Below, piece after piece: positions 43,972 to 53,724 of a DNA stretch of 64,000 nt. The stretch spans positions 1 through 64,000 of the forward strand of contig FNCM01000010.1 of the NCBI GenBank assembly GCA_900100835.1, read 5' to 3'. Every line of letters begins with the position of its first letter. Position 1 is the stretch's first letter. A program made the position numbers and the translations under genes. The notes below the pieces were generated by a model. It searched no databases. It was not told the origin of the DNA and saw only the letters and a program-made list of their open reading frames with translations. This stretch comes from Selenomonas sp. WCT3 (GTDB lineage Bacteria; Bacillota; Negativicutes; Selenomonadales; Selenomonadaceae).

Positions 43972-45065
43972 CCAAATGCCTCCCCAATTTCTCTGGCCGT
44001 ATCATCCATCCCCAATAACTTACCCTGCAAAGTTACCATAACCGTTCCAACTTTCATTTTTCCAAACAGATAGCGCTCTGCCCTGGCGCTGGCCCGCTTG
44101 GCCAGCGTCCGGCAAACCCTTTCCTTTAGTCCCGCCTGTTCTAACACCACTAGCGCATCTTCGGTGGTATTGGCGGCCAGCAACTGCTGCACCTTTTCCT
44201 GGCTTAAGCCGGCCGCTGCAGCATAAGCGGCCATGGTCTCGAGCCGTCCATCGGCGATGCGGTTGTGGGTATAAAAAACACCGGCGGCCACTTTGCTGAG
44301 CTTACCAATATGGCCAAAGAGCAGCACTTTCTCCACCTGGCGCTCCGCCGCCGCATCGAGCATAAAGCCGATAAAGTTGCTGGTCTGCACCATAGCCGCC
44401 CGGGGCAGCTTCCAAGCCGTAGCAATCCGCTCGCCGATCTTGCCTGGAACGAATATCAGCTCACGAAAACCTGCGGCCTTCGCCACATCAATTTGCGGCA
44501 CCAAGGAATTCTTAAAGCCCTCCTCCGACATAGGCCGCAATACCCCGGTGGTGCCAATAACCGAAAGCCCACCCTCAACGCCGAGAATCGGATTCAGTGT
44601 CTGCTTGGCAAGTTCCACCCCGGCAGGAATGGAGATGGTCACCTCCAAGGGCACGTCTTCTCGCCCCAGCACCTCCGATACCACATTGCGGATTAACTGC
44701 CGCGGTCCGGGATTAATGGAAGGTTCCCCCACCGGCACGGACAAGCCTGGCTTCGTCACCGTGCCAATGCCCTGCCCAGCTTTAAAAACCAACGCTGGTT
44801 TTTGACCGGTCAAATGACGGGTCAAGGTAAAGACCGAAACACCATTGGTAATGTCCGGGTCATCACCGGAAAATTTCACCACCTCAGCCAACAAGCCGCC
44901 ATCGGTTTCCTGCACCCCTTTTATCGGGATGGTAAGCTGCGTTCCATCCAATGCCGTAAGCTCCACCACCTGCCAACTTTCACCGGCTTCGTAAAGCAGA
45001 GCGGCCTTTACGCCAGCTGCTGCGCAAGCGCCAGTCGTATACCCACTGCGCAGTTTCTTTTCCAT
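43953..45065 (-). CDS. cbiD: cobalt-precorrin-5B C1-methyltransferase
   Basis: CbiD methylates C1 in the anaerobic pathway. The 370-residue protein begins KKLRSGYTTGACAAAG and has DDPDITNGV, INPGPRQLI, GTTGVLRPMSEEG and FGHIGKLSKVAAG, all characteristic. It heads the two-gene unit cbiD-cbiE. Confidence 0.96.
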   Translation of the reverse strand: MEKKLRSGYTTGACAAAGVKAALLYEAGESWQVVELTALDGTQLTIPIKGVQETDGGLLAEVVKFSGDDPDITNGVSVFTLTRHLTGQKPALVFKAGQGIGTVTKPGLSVPVGEPSINPGPRQLIRNVVSEVLGREDVPLEVTISIPAGVELAKQTLNPILGVEGGLSVIGTTGVLRPMSEEGFKNSLVPQIDVAKAAGFRELIFVPGKIGERIATAWKLPRAAMVQTSNFIGFMLDAAAERQVEKVLLFGHIGKLSKVAAGVFYTHNRIADGRLETMAAYAAAAGLSQEKVQQLLAANTTEDALVVLEQAGLKERVCRTLAKRASARAERYLFGKMKVGTVMVTLQGKLLGMDDTAREIGEAFGWNIPE

Positions 45066-45097
45066 GGGCTCACCTTCTCATCTTTCCTATAAACAGA

Positions 45098-45128
45098 ATG
45101 CCTTCTTCTCCAGAAGAAGGCATTTTTT
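45098..45128. terminator. hairpin terminator overlapping the end of the flippase-like gene
   Basis: The stem AATGCCTTCTTCT / AGAAGAAGGCATT has a good T tract on the plus side and a weaker one on the minus side (CTGTTTAT). It separates the gene at 45127 from cbiD. Confidence 0.7.
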
Positions 45129-46116
45129 ACTTATTCAACTGCCGATTCAGGAAGTCGCGGCCAAATACAGTCAGCGTGTAATACAAGCCAATCAGAAAGG
45201 GAATGTATTCGGCGATAAGCCGCCAGCATACGGCAATTATCCCCACGGTACCTGCCGGCACCGTTTCGCTGAACAGATAGACGAAACCACCTTCCGCCAC
45301 CCCGGAACCTCCAGGCGTCGGCGTGAAATAGAGCAGCATATTCAAGAAAATCATACGCCCCATTACCGTATACCAATCGGCATCGGTTACCCCAAGTCCT
45401 AAGAGCAGGCAGGGCACGATGGCATAGATGCACAAAAGATTCAAGCCCGACTCGGCAAATACCAGCAGCATGCACTTAGGCGCCTTCGACAACAGGCTAA
45501 TGGCACACTTGGTATCGCGATAGAAGGCAAACACCTTGCGGCGGCGCTGATTCTTCATGCCTTTAGTAACCTTCATCACCACGTAATCGAGATACCCACG
45601 GCGGGCACCGATGACGATGACCAAAATGACCACAAAGGCCGTAAGGGTAATCCCCATCAACGTGGTATTGGACACGCCGGGCAGAATCCCCTCATCGTGC
45701 AGGAATATAAATGGCATACAAAGTACCAGGAAAAAAATCGACAACAGGGTACGCACAATGACCAGTACCGTTGCCTTTCCCGTTGGTACGCCGGCATGAC
45801 GCAGGAACATCAGCTGAGCCACCGCCCCGCCGGTTGCGCCTGGCGTCAACAATGCCAGAAAGTAATTGCCAAATACCACCTGTACCGCCTGGTACAGGGT
45901 TATTTTCTCATTTGAAATTTTTACCATATGCATCAAGCGGCTGCCATCAAAAAACATGCCAAGACTGACTGCCAGCACCGCCAATACAATCGACCACGGC
46001 TGAAACTTGTCCAGATTTTGCAAGGTATTGATATCCACCGTCGAATAAATGACGATGCCAGAAATAACCAGCACCAGCAAAATCAAAAACACAAACCGCT
46101 TATAAAATTTATTCAT
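45127..46116 (-). CDS. flippase-like membrane protein (lysylphosphatidylglycerol synthase TM-domain / UPF0104 family)
   Basis: The 329-residue protein has about eight membrane helices and the family marks GSRLMHMVKISN, LLTPGATGGAVAQLMFLRHAG and FTPTPGGSGVAEGGF. The family is related to the flippase half of MprF and to YbhN; it probably moves a lipid or lipid-linked molecule across the inner membrane, but the substrate is unknown. There is no C-terminal synthase domain. It lies 28 bp after folE2 and may be the last gene of the long operon above. Confidence 0.82.
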   Translation of the reverse strand: MNKFYKRFVFLILLVLVISGIVIYSTVDINTLQNLDKFQPWSIVLAVLAVSLGMFFDGSRLMHMVKISNEKITLYQAVQVVFGNYFLALLTPGATGGAVAQLMFLRHAGVPTGKATVLVIVRTLLSIFFLVLCMPFIFLHDEGILPGVSNTTLMGITLTAFVVILVIVIGARRGYLDYVVMKVTKGMKNQRRRKVFAFYRDTKCAISLLSKAPKCMLLVFAESGLNLLCIYAIVPCLLLGLGVTDADWYTVMGRMIFLNMLLYFTPTPGGSGVAEGGFVYLFSETVPAGTVGIIAVCWRLIAEYIPFLIGLYYTLTVFGRDFLNRQLNK

Positions 46117-46144
46117 GCAAACCGTCCCTTAGGATAGCTTTTCA

Positions 46145-46933
46145 TCAAGCCAACGTTTCCTCATGCGAAGCATACGCGCTGTGATTGTGGATGGATTCAT
46201 AGTTCTCACATTCTACGGAGAACCAAGCCAGCCCCTCCAGCCCGCGCATGACCAGCACGGTATCGCGAAGAATATCTTCAACAAATTTCGGATTCTCATA
46301 AGCTGCTTCCGTGACAAATTTTTCATCTTCACGCTTCAGCAGCGGATAGATTGGCGAAGAACCCTGCTTTTCCACCAGTTCTGCCAAATCCTCGATATAG
46401 ATACACTCCACACCCTTTTGAAACCGCAGCTGAATCCGGGCTACCGAACGCTGATTATGAGCTCCATACTGGGAAATTTCCTTACTGCAGGGGCATAAGG
46501 AGGTAAAGGGTACCTCGACCCCCAGCTGAAATTCCAACTCGCCGCCCCGCTCTTTCCGGCCCATAAAACAACAGTCCAAATCCAGTACCGATTTCCGTCC
46601 GCTGACCGGAGCAGTCTTTTCCACGAAGTATTTAAAGTTAAGCTCCACCTCTGCCGACTTTGCATCCAACCGATCCAAAGCCTCCATCAGCATCTTGTCC
46701 ATCTCCGGCTCAGCTAATGGCTTCTGACTCCAAGGCATGAGGATTTCCAAGAAACGGCTCATATGCGTTCCCTTGTATTCGCTGGGCAAAGCTACCGTGA
46801 AGCGTATGCGGGCCAACACCTGCTGGAACCCGCCTTCTTTTGTTTTGATCAGGAATGGCAAATGGGCGTCCTTGATTCCGACGCGCTGTATGGCAATCCC
46901 CCGGGCATCTTCCCGGTTTTGTACATCCTGCAT
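46145..46933 (-). CDS. folE2: GTP cyclohydrolase FolE2 (type IB)
   Basis: FolE2 converts GTP to dihydroneopterin triphosphate for folate or queuosine. The protein of about 262 residues has RGIAIQRVGIKD, SEYKGTHMSRF, the Cys-bearing FTSLCPCSKEISQYGAHNQRS (first 20 residues show the C-P-C-S motif) and the C-terminal ENYESIHNHSAYA. The ATG at 46933 has AGGAAAG upstream; the start at 46960 overlaps rpe without a ribosome site. FolE2 can work with metals other than zinc. Confidence 0.95.
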   Translation of the reverse strand: MQDVQNREDARGIAIQRVGIKDAHLPFLIKTKEGGFQQVLARIRFTVALPSEYKGTHMSRFLEILMPWSQKPLAEPEMDKMLMEALDRLDAKSAEVELNFKYFVEKTAPVSGRKSVLDLDCCFMGRKERGGELEFQLGVEVPFTSLCPCSKEISQYGAHNQRSVARIQLRFQKGVECIYIEDLAELVEKQGSSPIYPLLKREDEKFVTEAAYENPKFVEDILRDTVLVMRGLEGLAWFSVECENYESIHNHSAYASHEETLA

Positions 46934-46956
46934 ATCCGCTTTCCTCACTGACCGAA

Positions 46957-47601
46957 TCAACCGCGAATCGCCTTGATTGCCTCGCTGACATCATCGGCAC
47001 CATAGACAGCCGAACCAGCTACCAAGACATTGGCACCAGCCTCACGAACCAGTTTGCTGGTCTCCGCATTGATACCGCCATCTACCTCAATGTCGCAGGT
47101 AAAGCCCATATCCTGAATCGTATGGTAGAGCATATGAATCTTCTCGAGCTGGGACTGAATGAACTTCTGACCGCCAAACCCCGGATTGACCGTCATGATA
47201 AGAACCATATCCAGGTCGGCAATAAGTTCTTCAATCATGGCTAAGGACGTTCCCGGATTGAGGGCAATACCGGCTTTGCAGCCAGCGGCCTTAATCTGCT
47301 GGATGATGCGGTGATGATGTTTCGCTGCCTCCACATGGAAGGTGATACTATCGGCACCAGCCTCAGCAAAAGCCTCAATCTGCGTTTCCGGATGTTCCGT
47401 CATCAGATGAACATCAAACACCGCCTGGGAGGTTTTGCGCAGGCTTTTGACCACCGGCGACCCCAGCGTGATGTTCGGCACGAAGGTGCCATCCATTACA
47501 TCGATATGAACGTATTCTGCCCCAGCATCGGTGACTTTTTTTACCTCATCTGCCAGATGAGCAAAGTCCGCCGACAGAATGGAAGGTGCAATCTTAATCA
47601 T
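46957..47601 (-). CDS. rpe: ribulose-phosphate 3-epimerase
   Basis: This pentose-phosphate enzyme interconverts ribulose 5-phosphate and xylulose 5-phosphate. The 214-residue TIM barrel shows IAPSILSADFAHL, VHIDVMDGTFVPN, VHLMTEHPE, MTVNPGFGGQKF and EVDGGINAET. It follows rsgA with a 4-bp overlap, the common Firmicute order. Confidence 0.98.
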   Translation of the reverse strand: MIKIAPSILSADFAHLADEVKKVTDAGAEYVHIDVMDGTFVPNITLGSPVVKSLRKTSQAVFDVHLMTEHPETQIEAFAEAGADSITFHVEAAKHHHRIIQQIKAAGCKAGIALNPGTSLAMIEELIADLDMVLIMTVNPGFGGQKFIQSQLEKIHMLYHTIQDMGFTCDIEVDGGINAETSKLVREAGANVLVAGSAVYGADDVSEAIKAIRG

Positions 47602-48506
47602 TTATATTCCTTCTTTCGCGCAATCTTTTGATTCTCTTTGATTTCTTCGTAAATATTCACATAAGCGTCATAGCGTTCCTGGGTAATGTCGCCAGCAGCC
47701 ACCGCCTGCTTTATGGCACAGTCCGGCTCATGGGTATGACTGCAGGGAGCAAAGCGGCAGGCCGAAAGATATGGACGGAACTCGGGGAAATAGCCCGGCA
47801 GTTCCTGAATGTCCAGCTCCGTTAATTCCATGGCACTAAAGCCCGGTGTATCCACGATAAAGCCATCCCCATAGGCAAGCAATTCGGCTACCCGGGTGGT
47901 ATGACGGCCGCGCTTTATCTTTTCACTGACCTGACCAGTCTGCAAGGCCAACCCCACATCAATGCGATTGAGAAGGGACGACTTGCCAACACCGGAAGGT
48001 CCGGCAAAAACCGTCACTTCGCCGGAAAGGCACTGACGCAGGGAGTCAATGCCCTGGTTTTCCTCGGCGGAAACCCGCAGCACCTTATACCCGATGGCTT
48101 CATACTCCTTGAGGAACGCGGAAATATCCCCTTCGTAGAGGTCCTGCTTGTTCACACAGATGACAATCTTCGGAATCCCGGACCACTCCGCCAGAACCAA
48201 AAACCGATTCAAGAGCAGCGGGTGAAGGTCAGGCTGGGCTGCAGCAAAGGTCAGCACCACCTGGGATATATTGGCAACCGCCGGACGTTTCAATAGGCTC
48301 TGACGGGGAAGCTGCTCTTCCACAACCCCGCTGCCATCGGGCAAGCGATTGATGCGAACCAAATCCCCTGGAACAACGCCAGCGCTGCGCCGGGTCTTTT
48401 TGAACTTCCCCCGCAGCTTGCAGGTAACCATTTCCGGTCCTTCCGGCCCTTCTGCCAGCACATAGAAAAAACTGTTATATGCCTTTATAACTCGACCTTC
48501 TTGCAT
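47598..48506 (-). CDS. rsgA: ribosome small-subunit GTPase RsgA
   Basis: RsgA is a circularly permuted GTPase that assists late 30S maturation. The 302-residue protein has an N-terminal OB fold (about 1-70), G4 VNKQD, G1 GPSGVGKSSLLN, G3 DTPGFS and a C-terminal zinc knuckle (CRFAPCSHTHEPDC). It lies between prkC and rpe, as in Bacillus, where PrkC phosphorylates it. Confidence 0.97.
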   Translation of the reverse strand: MQEGRVIKAYNSFFYVLAEGPEGPEMVTCKLRGKFKKTRRSAGVVPGDLVRINRLPDGSGVVEEQLPRQSLLKRPAVANISQVVLTFAAAQPDLHPLLLNRFLVLAEWSGIPKIVICVNKQDLYEGDISAFLKEYEAIGYKVLRVSAEENQGIDSLRQCLSGEVTVFAGPSGVGKSSLLNRIDVGLALQTGQVSEKIKRGRHTTRVAELLAYGDGFIVDTPGFSAMELTELDIQELPGYFPEFRPYLSACRFAPCSHTHEPDCAIKQAVAAGDITQERYDAYVNIYEEIKENQKIARKKEYK

Positions 48507-48538
48507 GAACGCTCCTTTTTCTAAACAGTTACGATTGA

Positions 48539-50311
48539 TTAGCGGCTCTTGGAGCCCTCACCGTTACGGGATACCGACGGATTATCCTGCTCCTGTTTTC
48601 CGTTATCTTTGCCAGGTTCCTTGCTGCTGGATTTCTTGGGTTCTGCCACCACCAGCGTGATGGTGGAACCAGCTGTTACCGAGCTGCCGCCTGCCGGGGT
48701 CTGACTGATAACCGTGCCAGCCGCTTTCGAGCTCTCTTCTTTCGTCACACTGACTTTAAAGCCCGCACTGGTCAAGGCGGCTTTCGCGCCCTCCACCTGC
48801 AGGTTCGTTACATCCGGTACGGTGTTCTTGGTTTCTTTTTTGCCCTTGCTCACCGTGATATCAACGCTCTGCCCCTTGGTAATCTTACTGCCAGCCTTCG
48901 GGTCCGTAGCGATTACCGTCCCCGCCTCTTCATCGGAGTTTCGCTCATAGACCGAGCCGACTTTAAGGCCCATTTTCTTGAGTTTTGCCTCGGCATCGGA
49001 TTTATTGAGGCCCTTGAGGTCTGGCATTTCCAAACTTTCCCCGCCCTTGCTGACGTGGATGGTAATGAGGCGTTCCTCTTTTACCCTAGCGCCCCCCTCC
49101 GGGTCCTGGGACACAACGGTGCCCGCGGGAACACTGGCATCAAAGGTCTCCACCACATTGACCCGCAGTTTCTTGTCCTCAAGAATCTGACGGGCCAGGG
49201 TCATCTGCTTACCCGTAACATCTGGCACAATGACTTCCTCGGTGCTCCAGAACTTGCCATAGCTCAGAAAAGCCCCCACAAAGAAGCCCATGAACAGTAC
49301 CAGGATAAGGCCGGCAATGAATTTTTTCGATTTGAACACCGAACTTTCTGGTTCCGGCTCATCGTAATCATAGCCTGAAGGCATGCTGCGCATATCCCGT
49401 CGCGATGACATGGAAGCCATTGGCTCATCCATCCGGGGCAATACCTGGGTAGCAAAGGGATCCGGCTGAGCAGCTGCATATCCCATGCCGCTGCTCACCA
49501 TCTGCTCGGCCTGCTGGATATCCTTGACGATTTCCGAAGCATCCGGACGCATGGCCGGGTCTTTACTCATAGCCCGGGCAACAATTGCCTCTACCACTGG
49601 CGGAATTGACGGATCAAGCTGACGAACTGGCACCGGCTCCTCCTGCAAGTGCTTCATGGCCACACTGACCGGCGTTTCCCCCGTAAAGGGCAGGGAACCC
49701 GTAAGCATTTCATAGAGCACAACCCCCAAGGCGTAAACATCGGATTTCGGCGTAATCATCGTGCCCTTGGCCTGCTCGGGGGAGAAGTAGTGGACCGACC
49801 CCACCACATTCCCCGTATAGGTCATAGTGGATTCCGTAACGGCACGGGCAATGCCAAAATCGGCCACCTTGGCACTGCCGTCCGGCATCATCAAGATATT
49901 GTGAGGCTTAATATCGCAATGAACGAGATTGTTGGCATGGGCATGAGCCAGCGCACTGGCAATCCCCTTGGCAACAGTCAGGGCCTCCGCCACCGATAAA
50001 TGCCCTTCCTGCTTGATTTTATCCTTTAAGGTCCGGCCCGGAACATATTCCATGACAATGTAATGCGCCCCATCCATCACCCCGACGTCGTAAATGTTGA
50101 CAATATTCGGGTGGGACAGGCGGGCGGCAGCCTGAGCTTCACGATTAAATTTATCGATAAATTCGGTATCGCTCTTGAATTGATCATGCAGGATTTTAAC
50201 GGCTACCGGCCGGTTAAGGAGCAGGTCATTTGCTTTGTAAACGTCGGCCATACCGCCGCCGCCAATCTGCTCCTGCAGCTCGTAGCGCTGATCTAAGACA
50301 CGCTGTATCAT
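48539..50311 (-). CDS. prkC: membrane Ser/Thr kinase with three PASTA domains
   Basis: This 590-residue Hanks-type kinase has a cytoplasmic kinase domain (about 1-265: GGGGMADVYKA, VAVKIL, HCDIKPHNILM, DFGIAR, SDVYALGVVLYEML), a linker (about 270-325), one membrane helix (about 331-352) and three extracellular PASTA repeats (about 358-560: PDVTGKQ, MPDLKGLNK, PDVTNLQ). A Ser/Lys-rich tail ends the protein. PASTA domains bind muropeptides or lipid II, so it links wall status to phosphorylation. The cognate phosphatase lies three genes upstream, with FtsW/RodA and a PBP between. Confidence 0.97.
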   Translation of the reverse strand: MIQRVLDQRYELQEQIGGGGMADVYKANDLLLNRPVAVKILHDQFKSDTEFIDKFNREAQAAARLSHPNIVNIYDVGVMDGAHYIVMEYVPGRTLKDKIKQEGHLSVAEALTVAKGIASALAHAHANNLVHCDIKPHNILMMPDGSAKVADFGIARAVTESTMTYTGNVVGSVHYFSPEQAKGTMITPKSDVYALGVVLYEMLTGSLPFTGETPVSVAMKHLQEEPVPVRQLDPSIPPVVEAIVARAMSKDPAMRPDASEIVKDIQQAEQMVSSGMGYAAAQPDPFATQVLPRMDEPMASMSSRRDMRSMPSGYDYDEPEPESSVFKSKKFIAGLILVLFMGFFVGAFLSYGKFWSTEEVIVPDVTGKQMTLARQILEDKKLRVNVVETFDASVPAGTVVSQDPEGGARVKEERLITIHVSKGGESLEMPDLKGLNKSDAEAKLKKMGLKVGSVYERNSDEEAGTVIATDPKAGSKITKGQSVDITVSKGKKETKNTVPDVTNLQVEGAKAALTSAGFKVSVTKEESSKAAGTVISQTPAGGSSVTAGSTITLVVAEPKKSSSKEPGKDNGKQEQDNPSVSRNGEGSKSR

Positions 50312-50357
50312 TCATGTTCCTCCTAGTTAAAGATATAGTATCAGAAATCCCTGCCGG

Positions 50358-51755
50358 TTAATTCTGCAGGGACAGGATTACCTTGCGGGCAATCGGTGCC
50401 GCCTGGGTTCCGCCACTACCGCCATTTTCAACGATGATGGCAAAAACAATGCGGCGGTTACGAAGCTCGGCTGAACCAATGAACCAGGCATGGTCTTCAC
50501 CAGCGGCATTCTCTGCGGTACCAGTCTTACCGGTTACCCGCACGCCGCTAACCTGAGCAGCCCGGCCCGTTCCCTTGGTAACAACATCCTCCATGAAACT
50601 GTCAATCTTGGCAGCCATCGTCGGCGTCGTAGCCGTCAGCCATTTGGTGGGGCGTGTATCCTGAATCACCGTGCCCCCCGGCGTAATGACCTGCTGAACC
50701 AAATAGGGTTTCATGACCACACCGCCATTGGCAAAAGCAGCCGCCATCAAAGCCATGTGCATGGGAGTGACCAGCAGGGAACTTTGACCGATACCGATCT
50801 GGGCCAAATCGCCATTGCCCAATTTGCCAAAGGCTGGCAGATGGGAGCCCTCCATGAGGACTTCGCCCCCCAGCTCCTTGTCGAAACCAAAGCGCTCAAA
50901 GGATTTCTTGAGTTTCTCATCCCCCAGGCGCATCCCCAAGGTACCGAAAGTCACGTTGCAGGACTCGGTAAGGGCCTTGCGCAAGTTCACTTTGCCATGA
51001 ACCTCGCCATGGCTCTCCCGAATGGTCTCACCAGCTCCAACGTCCAGCGTCCCCGAGCAGTCAAAAATTTCCTGCTCATTGGTCACCCCTTCCGTCAAAG
51101 CGGCATCTGCAATCATGGGCTTGATGGTCGACCCCGGCGGATACATGCCCTGAACGGCACGGTTTAAAAGGGCTCCATCGGCCTGCTTGGAAAGAGCCTG
51201 CCAATTGGCCTCTATATCGTTGGGGTCATAGGAGGGGGAGCTGACCATGGCCAGCACTGCTCCCGTTTCCGCATCGAGTACCACCACGGCCCCTTTGCGG
51301 CCATCTAGGCCATCATAGGCCGCCTGCTGCGCATCAGATTCAATGGTTAGCTTAACATCATTGCCCTGTTCCGACTGAAACAACTGGGATGCCGGGCCTA
51401 AATGGCTTAAATCATCGGAAAGCCCTAATAGTTCCCGGTTGGCATGACCTTCCACCCCAGCGCTGCCGATTTTTTCGCCATTATAGCCAGTAACTGCCGC
51501 CATGGATTCCCCCATGGGGTAACTGCGGCTGCCATCGGCCCGATTCTGGGCCAGGACTCTCCCCTTGGCATCGAGGATAGCCCCCCGGCGGATATCCGCC
51601 CGGGCCGCCGCCCCGCGCATGTTCAGGGAATTATTGGCCAAACTGTCGGCCTCCCAAGTGGACAGATAGATAATATATGCGGTCAAAAGACCTGTCAGCA
51701 CCAGTAAAAACGATGCCGCCTGCAGGATTTGCCGCTTGATTTTCCAATCAGCCAT
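50358..51755 (-). CDS. pbpA: class B penicillin-binding protein (PbpA-like transpeptidase)
   Basis: The 465-residue protein has one N-terminal membrane helix (about 12-32), a small N-terminal domain starting RRGAILDAKGRVLA, and a transpeptidase domain with SxxK (PPGSTIKPM), SxN (ESCNVT) and KTGTAE. It cross-links peptidoglycan with the adjacent SEDS protein. The short size and neighbours match PbpA of actinobacteria. It overlaps ftsW by 8 bp. Confidence 0.95.
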   Translation of the reverse strand: MADWKIKRQILQAASFLLVLTGLLTAYIIYLSTWEADSLANNSLNMRGAAARADIRRGAILDAKGRVLAQNRADGSRSYPMGESMAAVTGYNGEKIGSAGVEGHANRELLGLSDDLSHLGPASQLFQSEQGNDVKLTIESDAQQAAYDGLDGRKGAVVVLDAETGAVLAMVSSPSYDPNDIEANWQALSKQADGALLNRAVQGMYPPGSTIKPMIADAALTEGVTNEQEIFDCSGTLDVGAGETIRESHGEVHGKVNLRKALTESCNVTFGTLGMRLGDEKLKKSFERFGFDKELGGEVLMEGSHLPAFGKLGNGDLAQIGIGQSSLLVTPMHMALMAAAFANGGVVMKPYLVQQVITPGGTVIQDTRPTKWLTATTPTMAAKIDSFMEDVVTKGTGRAAQVSGVRVTGKTGTAENAAGEDHAWFIGSAELRNRRIVFAIIVENGGSGGTQAAPIARKVILSLQN

Positions 51756-53019
51756 GTTCCTGCTCCTTTGATAATGAAATTAAAAGTCCCAGCAGCACAA
51801 AACTGGAAACCATCGAGCTGCCGCCATAACTGATAAAGGGCAGCGTGATGCCAGTCAGTGGCAAAAACTTCGTGACTCCAGCGATGATGATAAAGGCCTG
51901 CAAAAGCATCAGGGAACAGCAGCCTGCTGCCAGCAGCACTTCCTTTTCCTTGCGGCAGGAAAGGGCTGTCTTTATGCCGCGCCAGAAAAATAGCACATAG
52001 CAAGTCATCAACATCATGGTCGCAATAAGCCCCATCTCTTCGGCAATTGCCGCAAAGATGAAATCCGTATGAACCTCAGGGATAAAGCCCGGATGTCCAT
52101 AGCCAAAGCCCGTGCCCCAAATGCCGCCTGTGCCAAAGGCAAACAGCGACTGCACGACCTGATAAGCCATACCGTTTGGGTCCTGCCAAGGGTTCAGCCA
52201 AATGTCAAAGCGCACCCGCACATGGCCAAAAGCAGCATAGCTGGCAGCCGCGGCCACCCCCATAAACGCCATGGCCAAAAAAACATAGGATTTGCTGCCC
52301 GTAGCCATATAGGTCATGAGCACCGCCATGCCGAAGAACAGCAGGGCTGATCCCAAGTCCTTCTCCACGACAAACATCAAGACCGCCATCCCCCAAATGC
52401 AGATGAGGGGAGCAATAAAGCGCAATGGCGGCAGCTGCAGCAAAAAGATGCGATGGGCCGGAAGCGTCAATACGCGCCGGTGGTCTGACAAATACGCGGC
52501 CAAGAAAAAGACAATCAATATCTTGCCAAACTCTGACGGCTGAATCGAAATTGGTCCCAAGACCAACCAGTTCTTGCTGCCGCCGATTTCCGTACCAAAT
52601 AGCAGTGGCAGCCCAAGCAGGAATATGCAGGCCACCCCCAACAAATAAGGATACCCCAGCATGCGCCGGATGCGCCCCCAGAACCTCAGCACTAAAATCA
52701 TCACCACCATGGCCACGCAAAGCCATTGCAGCTGGCGGACCAAAAGGGCCGGCTTTAAGCGGGCGATTTCCACAATGCCGACACTGCAAAGGGTCAGCAC
52801 AATAGGAAACAGGAAGGTATCCTCCCGTCGCTTGATGATAACAGCCTGAATAAACAAGGCCAAAAGTATCACCGCGGCCAGCCATGGCACATAATTAAGC
52901 GGTCCCTGAAGAACTTCTGCCGTAAGTTTAGAACCGCCCGGATTCATTTTCAAATAAAGCACGCTCATGCCGAAGAGGACGATGCCCAGCGGAGCTGCCA
53001 TTAATCCCCAGTTCTTCAT
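51748..53019 (-). CDS. ftsW: SEDS peptidoglycan polymerase (FtsW/RodA family)
   Basis: This 423-residue polytopic protein (about ten to twelve helices) has GSKNWLVLGPISIQPSEFGK, VEKDLGSALLFF, GTGFGYGHPGFIPEVHTDFIFAAIAEE (first part GTGFGYGHPGF) and ITLPFISYGGSSM, all SEDS marks. It polymerises glycan strands and pairs with the PBP downstream. Whether it acts in division or elongation cannot be read from sequence; context resembles actinobacterial RodA. Confidence 0.94.
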   Translation of the reverse strand: MKNWGLMAAPLGIVLFGMSVLYLKMNPGGSKLTAEVLQGPLNYVPWLAAVILLALFIQAVIIKRREDTFLFPIVLTLCSVGIVEIARLKPALLVRQLQWLCVAMVVMILVLRFWGRIRRMLGYPYLLGVACIFLLGLPLLFGTEIGGSKNWLVLGPISIQPSEFGKILIVFFLAAYLSDHRRVLTLPAHRIFLLQLPPLRFIAPLICIWGMAVLMFVVEKDLGSALLFFGMAVLMTYMATGSKSYVFLAMAFMGVAAAASYAAFGHVRVRFDIWLNPWQDPNGMAYQVVQSLFAFGTGGIWGTGFGYGHPGFIPEVHTDFIFAAIAEEMGLIATMMLMTCYVLFFWRGIKTALSCRKEKEVLLAAGCCSLMLLQAFIIIAGVTKFLPLTGITLPFISYGGSSMVSSFVLLGLLISLSKEQEHG

Positions 53020-53720
53020 GAATTGTACACCACCACAATTACCGTAACATTATCATTGCCGCCGGCATTAAGTGCCCGCGTCACCAGTTCCTTGGCCGGG
53101 TCTTTCGGCGAAGATGCCAGCACCTGACGGATTTCTTCATCCTCCACCAGTTTCATGAGGCCATCGGTGGCCAGCATCAAGACATCCTGGGGTTCTAAGG
53201 CAAAGTGCCCCGAATCCACCGTAAGATCCGGCTGTACTCCTACAGCCCGGGTCAGGAAGTTGCGCTTGGGATGAACCTTGGCCTCTTCCTCCGTAATCGT
53301 TCCTTCGGCTACCAGTTCTTCCACATAAGAGTGATCCCGGGTCACCTGCTTCATCTCACCGCCCCGCAGCAGATAAAGACGGCTGTCACCGACATGAGCC
53401 CAGCAAGCTTCATTTCCCTCAATATGCATGACCGTTGCCGTCGTGCCCATGCCCTTATAATCGGGATGGTCTTTCTCACTTTCCAGGATTGCTTGATTGC
53501 CAGCCAGAATTGCCTCGCACAACGCATCCTCCCCGATGGCTGCTGTACCGGTCAGTTTCCGCCGTACACTATCTACCAGCATGCGGCTGGCAACTTCACC
53601 TGCCACGTGACCGCCCATGCCATCGGCAACCACATAAGTTGCCGGTTCAAATACATCCGCACTGTCCTCGTTGCCTTTTCGCACCAGGCCAACATCGGTA
53701 GCCTCATATACCTGAATCAT
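53016..53720 (-). CDS. stp: PP2C-type Ser/Thr phosphatase
   Basis: The 234-residue soluble metal-dependent phosphatase has VRKGNEDSADV, ADGMGGHVAGEVAS, HVGDSRLYLLRGG, VTRDHSYVEE and DNVTVIVV. It reverses PrkC phosphorylation. It overlaps ftsW by 4 bp and follows the FHA gene by 4 bp. Confidence 0.96.
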   Translation of the reverse strand: MIQVYEATDVGLVRKGNEDSADVFEPATYVVADGMGGHVAGEVASRMLVDSVRRKLTGTAAIGEDALCEAILAGNQAILESEKDHPDYKGMGTTATVMHIEGNEACWAHVGDSRLYLLRGGEMKQVTRDHSYVEELVAEGTITEEEAKVHPKRNFLTRAVGVQPDLTVDSGHFALEPQDVLMLATDGLMKLVEDEEIRQVLASSPKDPAKELVTRALNAGGNDNVTVIVVVYNS

Positions 53721-53724
53721 CTGC

